From assembly GCA_965250115.1 (NCBI GenBank), contig CBDFNJ010000002.1:3658001-3722000 (forward strand): a stretch of 64,000 nt of DNA, read 5' to 3'. Numbering within the stretch: the first letter of the stretch is position 1; each line of letters opens with the position of its first letter. Below, in pieces: positions 1 through 9,270 of this stretch. A model generated the notes under the pieces. That model did no database searches, was not told where the DNA came from, and saw nothing but the letters and a program-made list of their open reading frames with translations. The translations under genes were made by a program, and so were the position numbers. The stretch is from CBDFHB01 sp965250115 (GTDB lineage: Bacteria > Acidobacteriota > Vicinamibacteria > Marinacidobacterales > SMYC01).

Positions 1-2
1 GC

Positions 3-899
3 TATCCCGCATCGAACTGCAACCTCGTCCTTCCGGCGACCCACCCCGAAGCGGACGCGGGCTTCGTCATCATGGAGCAGGTGGAATACCCGCCCATGTC
101 GGGTACCAATACGATTTGCGTCGCCACGGCGCTCATCGAGACGGGCATGGTCCCCGCGACCGAGCCGGTGACGAAACTGACGCTCGAAGCGCCCGCGGGA
201 CTCATCAGAGTGGAAGCCAGTGTCGCCGGCGGGAAAGCGAAGAGCGTGACCTTCGAGAACGTCCCCGCCTTCGCACTCCACTTGGATGCTCCCATCGAAG
301 TTCCCGAGCTCGGTTCCATCGTGGTGGACGTCGCATTCGGCGGGATGTTCTACGTGATCGCGGATGCGGAGCCATTCGGCCTTCGGCTCGCTCCCGACGA
401 GGCAAGCGACATCGTGCGCATCGGCGAGATGATCAAGAAGGCGGCGAGTGAACAGCTCGAGGCCGTCCACCCCGACAATCCAGAGATCTCGGGAGTGACC
501 GTCGCCGAGCTTGTGGGTCCTCCGTCCCACCCCGACGCGACAGCCAAGAACGCCGTCGTGGTCTCGACAGGCTCTCTGGACTGGAACCATCCCGCGAGCT
601 GGACCGGAGCGGTCGATCGTTCTCCCTGCGGTACCGGGACCTGCGCGAGGATGGCGTCACTGCACGCCAAGCGTCGCCTCGGCTTGCACGAGGATTTCGT
701 TCACGAAGGTATTCTCGGCACGCTCTTCACGGGACGGCTGATCGAGGAAACGACGGTCGGAGAGCTACCCGCGGTCGTCCCGCAGCTCACCGGCAGCGCC
801 TGGATTACGGGCTTCGCCCACTACGTCCTCGACCCCGAAGACCCGTTCCCCACCGGCTTCACCGTCGGCGATATCTGGGGACGCAGCGGAGACGCCTAG
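3..899 (+). CDS. Proline racemase/hydroxyproline epimerase family enzyme, 5' end outside window
   Basis: The reading frame is open from base 3, so the start lies upstream of the window. The cofactor-independent proline racemase superfamily epimerises proline or 4-hydroxyproline, or dehydrates trans-3-hydroxyproline, with a two-base active site. The second base is the canonical Cys in DRSPCGTGT near base 630. At the first site, normally MCGHG, this protein has MSGTN, so the acid/base Cys is Ser and the following His is Thr. Ser/Cys members are known in the superfamily and are linked to hydroxyproline epimerase or 3-hydroxyproline dehydratase activity, so simple proline racemase is the less likely call. 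The stop TAG overlaps the GTG start of the next gene (TAGTG), and an aconitase-X pair follows, which supports a hydroxyproline catabolic operon. Exact substrate unknown. Confidence 0.88.
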   Translation, partial: YPASNCNLVLPATHPEADAGFVIMEQVEYPPMSGTNTICVATALIETGMVPATEPVTKLTLEAPAGLIRVEASVAGGKAKSVTFENVPAFALHLDAPIEVPELGSIVVDVAFGGMFYVIADAEPFGLRLAPDEASDIVRIGEMIKKAASEQLEAVHPDNPEISGVTVAELVGPPSHPDATAKNAVVVSTGSLDWNHPASWTGAVDRSPCGTGTCARMASLHAKRRLGLHEDFVHEGILGTLFTGRLIEETTVGELPAVVPQLTGSAWITGFAHYVLDPEDPFPTGFTVGDIWGRSGDA

Positions 900-2356
900 T
901 GCCCCGGGAAGAGTTCACATCGCGCTGGGGCATCCTGCTCACCGCTATCGGCATGGCGGTGGGCACGGGCAACATCTGGCGCTTCCCCCGAGTGGCTGCG
1001 GCGAACGGTGGTGGCACGTTCCTCGTTGCCTGGATGATCTTTCTCTTCGCCTGGGCGATACCGCTTCTTTTGGCGGAGTTCGCACTCGGCAAGACGACGC
1101 GACGAGGCCCGGCCGGCGCCGTCGGGGCCCTCATCGGGGAACGTTACAACTGGCTCGGCATTTTCATTGGGCTCGTGACCTGTTTCATCACGTTCTATTA
1201 CTCCGTGGTCACGGGTTGGTGTCTGAAGTACTTCGTCGCCTCTTTCGGCATGGTCTTCTCGGCGGACAACGCCGAAAGCTACTGGAACGGCTTCACGACG
1301 GATCCGATTCAGCCCGTTCTGTTCCATGCCATCGCAATGCTCGTGGGCTGCATCATTATATATAGAGGCGTGGTTCGGGGCATCGAACGTACGAATCGCA
1401 TCCTCATCCCCGCGCTCTTCCTGCTTCTCATCATCGCCGCTATCCGGGCGGTGACGCTACCCGGGGCCACCAAAGGTCTCGCCTATCTCTTCACCCCGGA
1501 GTGGGAGCAGCTCGGTAGCTACCAAGTTTGGCTCGCCGCTCTGACGCAATCCGCCTGGAGCACGGGCGCGGGCTGGGGCCTCGTGACGACCTATGGCGTC
1601 TACGTCCGAGACAAAGAGCCCGTTACACTCACGACCTTCACCACCGCCTTCGGGAACAATTCCGCGTCGCTTCTCGCCGGCATCGCCGTCATGTGCACGG
1701 TCTTCGCCGTCCTGCCGGAAGCCGAGGCCAAAACGGCGCTCGGGGCCGGGAACGAGGGTTTGACCTTCATCTGGATGCCGCAGCTCTTCGGGTCCATTCC
1801 GGCAGGTCGCGTCTTCCTGCCGATTTTCTTTCTCGCCTTGAGCTGTGCTGCGATCTCCTCTCTCATCGCCATGCTGGAGATGGCGTCGCGAATGGCGATG
1901 GACCTCGGGCTCGCGCGCGCCCGAGCGGTGCCGACCGTCGGTATCCTCTCGTTCCTTCTCGGGCTTCCGTCCGCATGGCGCATGGGTTTCTTCAAGAACC
2001 AGGACTGGGTCTGGGGTATCGCTCTCCTCTTTTCGGGCCTGTTCATCGCGCTCGCCGTCATCCGCTACGGCGCCTCCCGATTCAGACGAGAGCTGGTCAA
2101 TACGGAAGCCGAGACGCATCCAATCGGCGTCTGGTTCGTCTACGTGATCTCGGTTCTCGTGCCGCTCGAGTTCCTCGCGATGATCGTATGGTGGTTCTAC
2201 CAGTCCGCGACCGCGTTCGACCCCGACGGATGGTGGAAACTTCGAAGCGAATCGAGCGTCGGAACTGCGGTGATTCAGATCCTTGTCCTCATCGTCGTTC
2301 TGATTCTGACCAACAGCCTCGTCGTTCGACGTCTGAAAAAGAGTCGCGAGCCGTGA
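899..2356 (+). CDS. Sodium:neurotransmitter symporter (NSS) family transporter
   Basis: A 485-residue polytopic inner-membrane protein. The N-terminal signature GNIWRFPRVAAANGGG (about residues 23-38) is the NSS TM1 motif that forms part of the Na+ and substrate site in LeuT-type transporters. About eleven or twelve hydrophobic segments follow, the usual bacterial NSS size. Family members carry out Na+-driven uptake of amino acids. The GTG start overlaps the stop of the racemase-family gene, and its own stop overlaps the GTG of the AcnX fragment (GTGA), so the three were built as one translationally coupled unit. By context the substrate is likely a proline derivative or a related amino acid; this is inference. 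Confidence 0.93.
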   Translation: MPREEFTSRWGILLTAIGMAVGTGNIWRFPRVAAANGGGTFLVAWMIFLFAWAIPLLLAEFALGKTTRRGPAGAVGALIGERYNWLGIFIGLVTCFITFYYSVVTGWCLKYFVASFGMVFSADNAESYWNGFTTDPIQPVLFHAIAMLVGCIIIYRGVVRGIERTNRILIPALFLLLIIAAIRAVTLPGATKGLAYLFTPEWEQLGSYQVWLAALTQSAWSTGAGWGLVTTYGVYVRDKEPVTLTTFTTAFGNNSASLLAGIAVMCTVFAVLPEAEAKTALGAGNEGLTFIWMPQLFGSIPAGRVFLPIFFLALSCAAISSLIAMLEMASRMAMDLGLARARAVPTVGILSFLLGLPSAWRMGFFKNQDWVWGIALLFSGLFIALAVIRYGASRFRRELVNTEAETHPIGVWFVYVISVLVPLEFLAMIVWWFYQSATAFDPDGWWKLRSESSVGTAVIQILVLIVVLILTNSLVVRRLKKSREP

Positions 2357-2900
2357 CGCTCGCTCTCTCCGAGAAGGACCGCGCATTTCTCGGAGGAGAG
2401 GTCGGGCCCGCCGCCAAGATGGCGATGTCCATTTTGGTGAGGATGGCGCGGGTCCAAAGCGCTCGGGAGATGATCGATATCACTCGGGCCCACATCGATA
2501 GCACCATCTACGTGGGAGAGGCAGGGCTCGAGTTCGCCGAGAAGCTCGCGGCGGCCGGCGGACGCGTCGCCGTTCCCTCGACCGTCAACGTCAGCGGTCT
2601 CGACGAGCACCACTGGGCCGAGTGGGAGGTTCCCCGAGGGGCGGAGAAAGCCCGCCGGCAGGTGCTCGCCTACCAGGCAATAAGGACCCTCCCGACCTGG
2701 ACCTGCGCACCCTATCAGACGGTGGACAAACCGGAGCGCGGCGAGCAGATCGCCTCGGGCGAATCAAACGCGATCGTTTTCGCGAACTCAGTGATCGGCG
2801 CCAGGACCGAGCGCTACCGGACTTCCTCGATATCTGCGCGGCCCAGACGGCTCGTGTTCTCGCGGTCGGCCTCCACCTCGAGGAGAACCGCGCCGCCCGC
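2353..2900 (+). pseudogene. Aconitase X large (catalytic) subunit, truncated and frameshifted
   Basis: From the GTG at 2353 the frame encodes an AcnX (former DUF521) N-terminus: LSEKDRAFLGGEVGPAAKMA, then an HIDSTIYVGEAG segment, a VPSTVNVSGLDEHHW segment and ESNAIVFANSVIGART. At about 2815 the frame is lost by one base and homology resumes one frame back as DFLDICAAQTARVLAVGLHL, ending near 2900. Intact AcnX large subunits have about 400 residues, so more than half, including the C-terminal catalytic part, is missing. AcnX proteins such as cis-3-hydroxyproline dehydratase belong to the aconitase superfamily, which fits the upstream racemase-family gene. The gene cannot make a working enzyme unless the sequence is misassembled. 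Confidence 0.85.
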
Positions 2901-3004
2901 ACCTCGTCACGAATGACGCGGACACCTCGGCTACCTTCCTCGTGCTCCAGGGCATCGGCAAGTATGACTTTGTTCCGCTCGTGCCGTCTAAACGTGGTGC
3001 ATAG
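2900..3004 (+). other. Unidentified coding-like tail after the AcnX fragment
   Basis: A third frame, different from both AcnX frames, reads HLVTNDADTSATFLVLQGIG and then a YDFVPLVPSKRGA tail before TAG at 3002-3004. It looks like the C-terminus of a protein rather than noise, but I do not recognise the family and it does not resemble an AcnX C-terminus. It may be a gene end brought in by the deletion that truncated AcnX. Confidence 0.3.
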
Positions 3005-3038
3005 CTCGAGGTGGAAACCTCACTTCCGAGACGGGACA

Positions 3039-3992
3039 CTAGTCATCGGGAATCGAGTAGCGCTGTAGGACGACGGTGACGTTGTCCTTGCCTCCGTTCT
3101 CGAGGGCCTTTAGCACCAGTGCCAGACAGCCATCGTCCGAGGCTCGGTTGTCGCTCAGGAGAGAGCCGATCGTGTCGTCCTCGACCATATCGGTCAAACC
3201 GTCGCTGCAGAGCAGCAAGCAGTCGCCGTCGCAAAGCTTCAAGCGCTGGAGCTCGACTTTGGTCTCCGCGTCGGTTCCGCCGAGCGAGTTGGTGAGGACG
3301 TGTCGAAGCCGATGGCTCGCGACTTCGTCCTGCCCGATGATGCCTGCATCAGCGAGCATCTGAGCGTGCGTCTGATCGCGTGTGAGCCGCCGGAGCCTCC
3401 CGTCCCGAAACAGATAGGCCCGCGAGTCACCCACGTGGGCCACGAAGAGGTCGTCGCCGACGCTATAGGCCGCCGTCATCGTCGTTCCCATCCCCTTCAA
3501 TCGAGGCTCACGTTCGGCCCGCTCGACGAGGGCGGCGTTCACTTGCCGGAAGTACTGTGCCGCGCGCTTCATGACCTCTTGAGCGTGCTCGTCATCGACC
3601 CGAAGAATCCAGTCGGGCACGTGGATGATGATATTGATCAAGGTGCGGATCGCGAGACAGCTCGCTATCTCCCCTCCGACCACACCGCCCATGCCGTCGG
3701 CCACGAGGATCACGTAGCCCGCCTCATCGAAGTGCTCCGGCACTTCTCCCTCGGGAACGTTGATCAAGAGGGTCTCGATGCTGCGGCCCGCGTAACCGAC
3801 GTAATAGTGGTCCTCGTTGCTCTCCCGGGCCTTTCCCTTATGGGACAGCGCGGCCACGTCGATTTTGACCCGGGCCGAGAACGGCCGAGGTTCCTCCGGC
3901 TGCTCGACATCCCTCGGAGCTGGAAACTCGGCGGTATGGACTTCGCTTCGATCGATCATCTCATCGCCCATAGCTCGTAGCGTACGGCGCAC
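3039..3992 (-). CDS. PP2C-type (PPM) protein Ser/Thr phosphatase
   Basis: A 317-residue cytoplasmic metal-dependent phosphatase. PPM motifs appear in order: SNEDHYY (about residue 60, first metal Asp), VADGMGG (about 98), GMGTTMTAA, VGDSRAYLF, a CSDGLTD motif and GGKDNVT near the C-terminus. All metal-binding Asp positions look present, so it should be active. About 45 N-terminal residues precede the domain; internal Met codons at residues 8 and 12 are alternative starts. Such phosphatases reverse Hanks-type kinase phosphorylation, and two such kinases are encoded elsewhere in this window. The gene lies opposite to and between the broken AcnX large subunit and the intact small subunit, and is divergent from the latter across 45 bases. 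Confidence 0.93.
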   Translation of the reverse strand: MRRTLRAMGDEMIDRSEVHTAEFPAPRDVEQPEEPRPFSARVKIDVAALSHKGKARESNEDHYYVGYAGRSIETLLINVPEGEVPEHFDEAGYVILVADGMGGVVGGEIASCLAIRTLINIIIHVPDWILRVDDEHAQEVMKRAAQYFRQVNAALVERAEREPRLKGMGTTMTAAYSVGDDLFVAHVGDSRAYLFRDGRLRRLTRDQTHAQMLADAGIIGQDEVASHRLRHVLTNSLGGTDAETKVELQRLKLCDGDCLLLCSDGLTDMVEDDTIGSLLSDNRASDDGCLALVLKALENGGKDNVTVVLQRYSIPDD

Positions 3993-4037
3993 GAGCGAAT
4001 CCTAGCACCATCTCGGTTCGACTTTCGGTCACGTAGA

Positions 4038-4469
4038 ATGCGCCCAATGGTCGAGACCATCGTAGGCGAAGTGCTGGTTCCAGGCTCCGCGCGCGCCGAG
4101 GTGCTCGTCAGCGAGGAACCCCTGAGCTTTTGGGGCGGCTACGACTCTGGGACCGGCGAGATTACGGACCGGCGTCACCCGCTCTCGGGTCAGCTCGCTT
4201 CCGGCAAGATCCTCACGATCCCCTTCACGAAAGGATCGAGCACGACCACCGCCATCTTGCTGGAGTCGGTCCGCGCCGGCACGGCGCCGGCAGCCACCCT
4301 CTGCCGCCGAAAGGATACGTTCCTCGCTCTCGCCTCGGTCGTCGCGGACGAGATCTACGCAAAACCGATACCGGTTGTCGCGATCTCCCCGGAGGATTAC
4401 TCGAGGCTACGGACGGGTCAAGTTCTCGTCATCCACGACAACGGCACCATCGAGATCGAGTTTGTTTAG
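4038..4469 (+). CDS. Aconitase X small subunit (swivel domain)
   Basis: A 143-residue protein matching the AcnX swivel domain (DUF126). Diagnostic segments are EPLSFWGGYDSGTGEITDRR, HPLSGQLASGKIL, PFTKGSSTTTAILLESVRAG, and VADEIYAKPIPVVA near the C-terminus. In two-subunit AcnX enzymes this domain caps the active site of the large subunit and supplies substrate-binding residues. The frame is intact although its partner at 2353-2900 is broken and separated from it by a convergent phosphatase gene, so it is probably an orphan. ATG at 4047 is an alternative start. Its stop overlaps by 4 bases the stop of the convergent exported-protein gene. Confidence 0.9.
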   Translation: MRPMVETIVGEVLVPGSARAEVLVSEEPLSFWGGYDSGTGEITDRRHPLSGQLASGKILTIPFTKGSSTTTAILLESVRAGTAPAATLCRRKDTFLALASVVADEIYAKPIPVVAISPEDYSRLRTGQVLVIHDNGTIEIEFV

Positions 4470-5650
4470 TGCTCGATGCCGTGGGGCCCCACATCAGCTT
4501 CCGCGGCTGAAAACAGGGGGACGCCAGTTTCGGCGGCGAAGATTTCTCTCAGTAGGGTGCGCCATCTGGCGTACTGCACTTCGACCGAGCCGGTGAGTTG
4601 CGTTACGTTGCCTTCCACTTCGACTACGAGGGGAGCGACATCAGCAGCCAAAGACTCACCGAGCTCCCTGAGCACGTCGAGGTGTGTTCCCCGCCGCTCT
4701 TCTTCCCATCGCCTCAACTGGTCCGTCGTCGAGGCACCTCCAAAAAGACCCGGCGTTCCACATAGCACTCCTTCACCCGACCAGGTACCGCCGTTGCCGG
4801 CAACCAGGACACCCATCGGCGCATTGCGTCCCCCGGAGCCCGTCGCCGTGGGTGGGCCATTTTTCATGGCCTCGCGCTGCCAATAGTCCTGGGAGCGCCA
4901 ACCACGGTAGGACTCCCGCATCTTCTCGAAGAGGCTCCCGTAGTACGAGTCGACGGTATCGACGAACATGCCGTCGCGCTGGCGAATCAGCGCGACGCGC
5001 TCCATCATGGTGTCGTCTCGAGACGGCAGTCGAACGACGACGTAGCGTTGTTTTTCGACGCGCAAGTAGTCCGCGAAGGGATCCGGCGCCAGATCGCTCG
5101 CGAACCTGAGTCGAGAGACGTTGCGTATCCGCTCGATGTCCTTCGCTTTCAGCTTCTTGTACTTCTTCGAGACGTCGTTTGCGATCCGGTGATAGAGGTT
5201 TTGGAAGGGGTCCGCGGTGAATTCGCGGGCCAGGTATGCCGACGCGTCGGCTTCACCTTTGTACTTCTTGTCGAGCCATACTTTGCCGGCCGCGTCCATG
5301 GCGCGAATCTCGAGCCTGAGCTCACGACCGTGAGACACCAGGACGGCACCCGATATCGCAAGATCCGCTCCGCCAGTGTCCGGAACGACCCGGACCGCTC
5401 CCCAAAAGCCCCCCTCCTCGAAGACGCGCTTCAAACCGACGGGAATATAGCGGGCTTCCGCCTGTCTTACCTCGGGAAAGAAATCTTCCGCTGGCTCGAA
5501 TACGGTGATCCGCACGTCCAAGAGGCTCGCTTCCGGAGGCACCACGCCGGCTTGCACCAAGACGACGGGTTTGCTCGCCGCCCAACTCAATGACGCGACC
5601 AAGACGCCGGCAAGAAGCGCTGCAGGAAACAGGCTTGTTTTCGAGCTCAT
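4466..5650 (-). CDS. Exported protein of unknown function
   Basis: About 394 residues from the ATG at 5650; an in-frame ATG lies 6 codons upstream. The N-terminus has a clear Sec signal peptide (SLFPAALLAGVLVASLSWAA), so the protein is periplasmic or surface-located. The middle has alternating hydrophobic and charged segments (ADLAISGAVLVSHGRELRLE), reminiscent of small periplasmic lipoprotein-type modules. A basic KKYKKLKAKD stretch lies near residue 165. I do not recognise the family. The gene is divergent from the PQQ-repeat protein gene and overlaps the AcnX small-subunit gene tail to tail. Confidence 0.75.
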   Translation of the reverse strand: MSSKTSLFPAALLAGVLVASLSWAASKPVVLVQAGVVPPEASLLDVRITVFEPAEDFFPEVRQAEARYIPVGLKRVFEEGGFWGAVRVVPDTGGADLAISGAVLVSHGRELRLEIRAMDAAGKVWLDKKYKGEADASAYLAREFTADPFQNLYHRIANDVSKKYKKLKAKDIERIRNVSRLRFASDLAPDPFADYLRVEKQRYVVVRLPSRDDTMMERVALIRQRDGMFVDTVDSYYGSLFEKMRESYRGWRSQDYWQREAMKNGPPTATGSGGRNAPMGVLVAGNGGTWSGEGVLCGTPGLFGGASTTDQLRRWEEERRGTHLDVLRELGESLAADVAPLVVEVEGNVTQLTGSVEVQYARWRTLLREIFAAETGVPLFSAAEADVGPHGIEH

Positions 5651-5852
5651 CACCAATGTCGGCACCAATCTCGTGTGATCGGAACCTTATCGTATACGCA
5701 AAACGGAGGCCAACGCCAAGGCCAGCTCTCGTGGCGTCTCGTGTCTCCCCAATAGGCCGAGACGACCTATTGTGGAGACGGGGAAGGGCTGGTCCCTGAG
5801 CTAGCGTACCTGGCCCTGTCGTTGTAACGTTGGGGCAACGAAGGGCTACCTT

Positions 5853-7124
5853 ATGAAAACACTGCGCCTCCTGGCTTTGTCGGGCCTCTTGCCGATCTCT
5901 TTGCTCGCCACGCTCGTATTCAGCGATGAAAAGACCGCGCCAGGCTGGCATCAGTGGGGAGGGCCGGATCGCAACTTCCACGCGAAGTCGACCGGGCTCG
6001 CGATAGCCTGGCCGGCCGGCGGTCCGAACAAGCTCTGGAGTCGCGCGCTCGGCGAAGGCTACTCGAGCATTGTCGCCGACCCGGACGCGCTTTACACCAT
6101 GTACCGTGTCGACGACGACGAGATCGTCGTTTCCCTCGAGGCGGCGACCGGGACGACGCGCTGGGAGCATCGATACGAAGCGCCTCTGCTCGAGCACATG
6201 AACTACGGCATCTGGCTGAGGCGGGGCGGCGCCGGCCCCTATTCGACACCTCTTTTGCTCGGCGATGTGGTCTATGCGGTTGGGGCGACGGGCAAGTTCC
6301 ATGCTCTCGATCGCAAAACGGGCGACGTTCTCTGGTACCACAACCTGGACGAGAAGTTCGAGATGAGGGGCTACAGCGGCTACGCATCGAGCCCGATCGT
6401 CTACGACGGGAACATCATCCTGCCTGTCGGCGGCCGCGGAAAGGCCGTCGTGGCTTTCGATCCCGCGAGCGGCGCCGTGGTCTGGAAGAACCAGGACTTT
6501 CGTCTCGCCCCAGCGTCACCCATCTTGATCGATGTCGACGGTCAGGACCAACTCGTCGTGTTCACTCCCGAGGACGTCGTCGGGCTCGATCCCAAGAACG
6601 GCGACCTTCTGTGGAGCCACCCTCACAAGACCGAATATGGCCTGAACATCAGCACGCCGGTCTGGGGAGAAGGCGGCTTGCTGTTCATCTCATCCGCATA
6701 CAACGGCGGAAGCCGTGTGATTCGTTTGACGCGTGCGAACGGCGAGACCACGGTGGAGAAGCTCTGGTCGACCAACCGCCTGCGCCTGCACTTCGGCAAC
6801 GCCATCCGCATCGGCAACTTGATTCTAGGCACCAGTGGCGACTTCGGCCCGGCATTCTTCATCGCGGTCGATGTCGAAACTGGCGAAGAGGCCTGGAGGG
6901 AACGCAGCTTCGGCCGGTCCCAAATGGTCCATGCTGAAGGAAAGCTCGTTATCGTCGACGAAGGCGGCGACGTTGCGATTGCCTCGGCCGGTCCCAACGG
7001 TCTCGAAGTGCACGCGAGAACGGAGCTCCTGACGGAAAACGCCTGGACCGCACCGACACTCGTGGGAACGCACCTCTACGTCCGGGACCGGAAAAACATC
7101 GTGGCCGTGGACCTTGGAGAGTAG
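5853..7124 (+). CDS. Exported PQQ-like beta-propeller protein
   Basis: A 423-residue protein with a Sec signal peptide (LRLLALSGLLPISLLATLVF) followed by repeated blades of the quinoprotein/PQQ-repeat type, for example the VSLEAATGTTRWEHRY, HALDRKTGDVLWYHN, VAFDPASGAVVWK and VGLDPKNGDLLWSHP segments. The A.D..TG...W signature recurs about every 45-60 residues, giving a seven- or eight-bladed propeller. Typical dehydrogenase Ca2+ and catalytic Asp motifs are not obvious, so a binding or scaffold role is as likely as an enzyme. It would be periplasmic. No operon partner is evident; the upstream 180 bases contain inverted repeats but no recognised operator. Confidence 0.85.
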   Translation: MKTLRLLALSGLLPISLLATLVFSDEKTAPGWHQWGGPDRNFHAKSTGLAIAWPAGGPNKLWSRALGEGYSSIVADPDALYTMYRVDDDEIVVSLEAATGTTRWEHRYEAPLLEHMNYGIWLRRGGAGPYSTPLLLGDVVYAVGATGKFHALDRKTGDVLWYHNLDEKFEMRGYSGYASSPIVYDGNIILPVGGRGKAVVAFDPASGAVVWKNQDFRLAPASPILIDVDGQDQLVVFTPEDVVGLDPKNGDLLWSHPHKTEYGLNISTPVWGEGGLLFISSAYNGGSRVIRLTRANGETTVEKLWSTNRLRLHFGNAIRIGNLILGTSGDFGPAFFIAVDVETGEEAWRERSFGRSQMVHAEGKLVIVDEGGDVAIASAGPNGLEVHARTELLTENAWTAPTLVGTHLYVRDRKNIVAVDLGE

Positions 7125-7168
7125 CCACGAGCGGGATGAGCACTCTGGCGTATTGCCCGAGCGCTTGA

Positions 7169-8490
7169 TCAAGGAAAGCGGAATCGAAGGGTCGTTAGGA
7201 ACTCATCGTGGCCGATATCCTTGCTCGCGTCGATATCGTGAAAGGCGTACTCGAACGTCAGGTCGACATTGCTCACGATAGTGACCCGGGCGCCCACGTC
7301 GATCTTCGCCCAGTCCCAGAACAGACTGGGCGCGACGAAGCCGGCCGGCGCGCGAAAATCGTTGTCGAGCCTGGCGTAGCGGAAGACAGGCTCGATCGCG
7401 GTGAACAGCGCTCCCGGATCCCCCGGGTCGCCGGACTCGATGCGATAGCCGACTTCGATCTCGAGGCCCTGGCGCGGCAGCGACGCCGACTCCTCGTTCA
7501 CGAACTGGAAGAAAGCTCCGAGGTTTCCGAGCTGGGCGTCGAGGTTGAAGCCCCACTCCTTTCGGTCGTTACCCGCGATGGGAAGACTGACGCCGGCGCC
7601 ATCGAGTAGGTCGAGGTCGCCTTCGTAGAAGGTCCCGTTCAGAGGAGCTGATTCCGAAAGCTTCGTTTGGTAGTAGAAACCGAAGACGTCGAGCCCAACG
7701 AGCTGGTCGTCCGACAGGAGCCGAAGGCCCACACCGGCTCCGGTCTCCAGGTGATCGTCGAAGGCGACTTCCTCGACCTCCGCGTGATAGAGGATGGGGA
7801 TTCCTGCGTTGAAAGTGATCTCGGGGTTGGGCGGGGCTTCGACGCCGTTGTCACCGGCGAGAGCGTTCGGATCGCGCATGAAGATCGGGTTACCGTTGCT
7901 GACCTGGAACCGGAAGTAGAAGTGCTGCCCGAGACTGCCCCCGAGCTGAAACTACAGATCGTTGAATCGGTTGAACGCCGTCTGAACCAGTCCGTAGCTC
8001 TCGAGCCGACGGAAGAGCTGGCGCTCGAACTTGGGCGCCTTCCCGAACAGAGCGTAGAGGTGGCTCCCGTGGATCGCCTCGAGCGATTCGTACTTCATGC
8101 CGAAGCGAAGGTAGGCCTCGTCGACGTCGACGTTGCGATCGCCGCTCGTTGGATTCCGGTCGTAGAGATCGACAAGATCGATCTTGACGCGCCCGAAGAT
8201 CGACCGGGGCAGATTGGCCTCCAGAAACACCGTTGCCTTGCTGAGCTCGAGTGAGGAGCCCGGCGACGGGGTTCTCAGCTCGACCCGATCTCGATTGGCC
8301 GGGATGAAACCATCGGGGAAGAAGGGAAGCGCGAAGAAGTCGTCCTCGGACCATCGGTAGTGCGCCTTGACCTCACTGGAGACTTGGAAAATTGTCTCGG
8401 AAGGCTCTTCGAACGGGACCTCGTCTGCGCTAGGGAAGAGACCGGAGACAACGACAGCAGGACAGCGAGAGGCAAACGACGCGGGATCAT
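7169..8490 (-). pseudogene. Outer-membrane beta-barrel (porin-like) gene with a frameshift and an in-frame amber codon
   Basis: ATG at 8490 is preceded by AGGAG at good spacing and encodes a signal peptide (PRRLPLAVLLSLSPVSSLAQ). One base later than expected (near 8425) the frame changes to a barrel-like protein beginning DEVPFEEPSETIFQVSSEVK. That frame runs to a TAG at 7952-7954 (FNDL-stop-FQLGGS) and then continues in the same frame to 7169, ending in a typical outer-membrane C-terminus (TTLRFRFP). Without the two lesions the product would be about 440 residues with amphipathic strands and a terminal aromatic pattern. The amber could be a CAG-to-TAG change. The gene is divergent from the cupredoxin gene 111 bases away, suggesting a shared function. 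Sequence error is possible for the frameshift, less so for the amber. Confidence 0.75.
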
Positions 8491-8601
8491 CGACAACAAC
8501 TCCTGAAGAGAGGACAATTTCCAAAAAGGGGTCAATACCAGTCGCGTTTCCGGGCACGTTCGGGGTCTGCTATTATAGCAACCTCATTGTATCGGTCGAA
8601 G

Positions 8602-9270
8602 ATGAACAAGACATTTCTTCTTGTACTCACGCTACTCTGGACTCTTCCCGCATCGAGCCGGGCCCAGGTCTCGGGCCAGGTCGAAGTTCTGGAAAAAGGC
8701 GGCGTGAAGCGCCCCGTCATTCAGGACGTGCTCGTCTATATTGACGGCGTTTCCGTCGAGACAACGACGCAGGGTAGCGCCCGGCACCAGACGATCAGGT
8801 CCCGCAACAAGGCGTTCGAGCCCCGCGTCGCGGCGGTGCTCGCCGGCACGACGGTGACATTCCCCAACCTCGACGACATCATGCACAACGTGTTCTCGCT
8901 CTCGAAGGGAAACCGCTTCGACCTAGGACTCTACAAGTCGGGTGCGCAGAAGGACTTCGTGCTCCGGAATCCGGGCCTGGTTCGCGTCTACTGCAACATC
9001 CATCCGCAGATGAGCGCCTTCGTTCACGTCACGGACAACCCCTATTACACTTGGGCGCAGCCCGATGGCGCGTTTCGCATCGAGGGTGTCCCACCGGGCC
9101 GCTACACTCTGAGGGTCTGGAATGAGCAGGAAGAGACGACGAAGCCGGTGCTCGTGACCGAGCAGGGAGCGAGCGGCGTGCTCGTTCAGCTCGACGTGAG
9201 CAGCTACAAGAGGCGCCCCCATCTCAACAAGTTCGGCAAGCCGTACAAGAAGAAACGTGGCAAGTACTGA
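8602..9270 (+). CDS. Exported cupredoxin-domain (plastocyanin-like, methylamine-utilisation-type) protein
   Basis: About 222 residues from ATG 8602 (an upstream in-frame TTG lies at 8587). After a signal peptide (FLLVLTLLWTLPASSRAQ) comes a blue-copper-like fold with candidate ligands: His in DDIMHNVFSLSKG, then Cys, His and Met in VYCNIHPQMSAFV. These are the plastocyanin/azurin ligand spacings, so copper binding is likely. A C-terminal carboxypeptidase-regulatory-like beta domain (GVPPGRYTLRVWNEQEE) and a basic tail follow. The 3' end overlaps the GTG start of the large sensor-kinase gene by 14 bases, so the two are translationally coupled. A divergent outer-membrane barrel gene lies upstream. 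A periplasmic sensing or electron-carrier role feeding the sensor is an inference. Confidence 0.85.
   Translation: MNKTFLLVLTLLWTLPASSRAQVSGQVEVLEKGGVKRPVIQDVLVYIDGVSVETTTQGSARHQTIRSRNKAFEPRVAAVLAGTTVTFPNLDDIMHNVFSLSKGNRFDLGLYKSGAQKDFVLRNPGLVRVYCNIHPQMSAFVHVTDNPYYTWAQPDGAFRIEGVPPGRYTLRVWNEQEETTKPVLVTEQGASGVLVQLDVSSYKRRPHLNKFGKPYKKKRGKY

Noticed and set aside
1457..2386. Long open frame on the minus strand (309 codons) within the symporter gene
   Set aside because: Charged, repetitive composition typical of an antisense shadow of a GC-rich gene; the plus-strand NSS symporter has clear family motifs.
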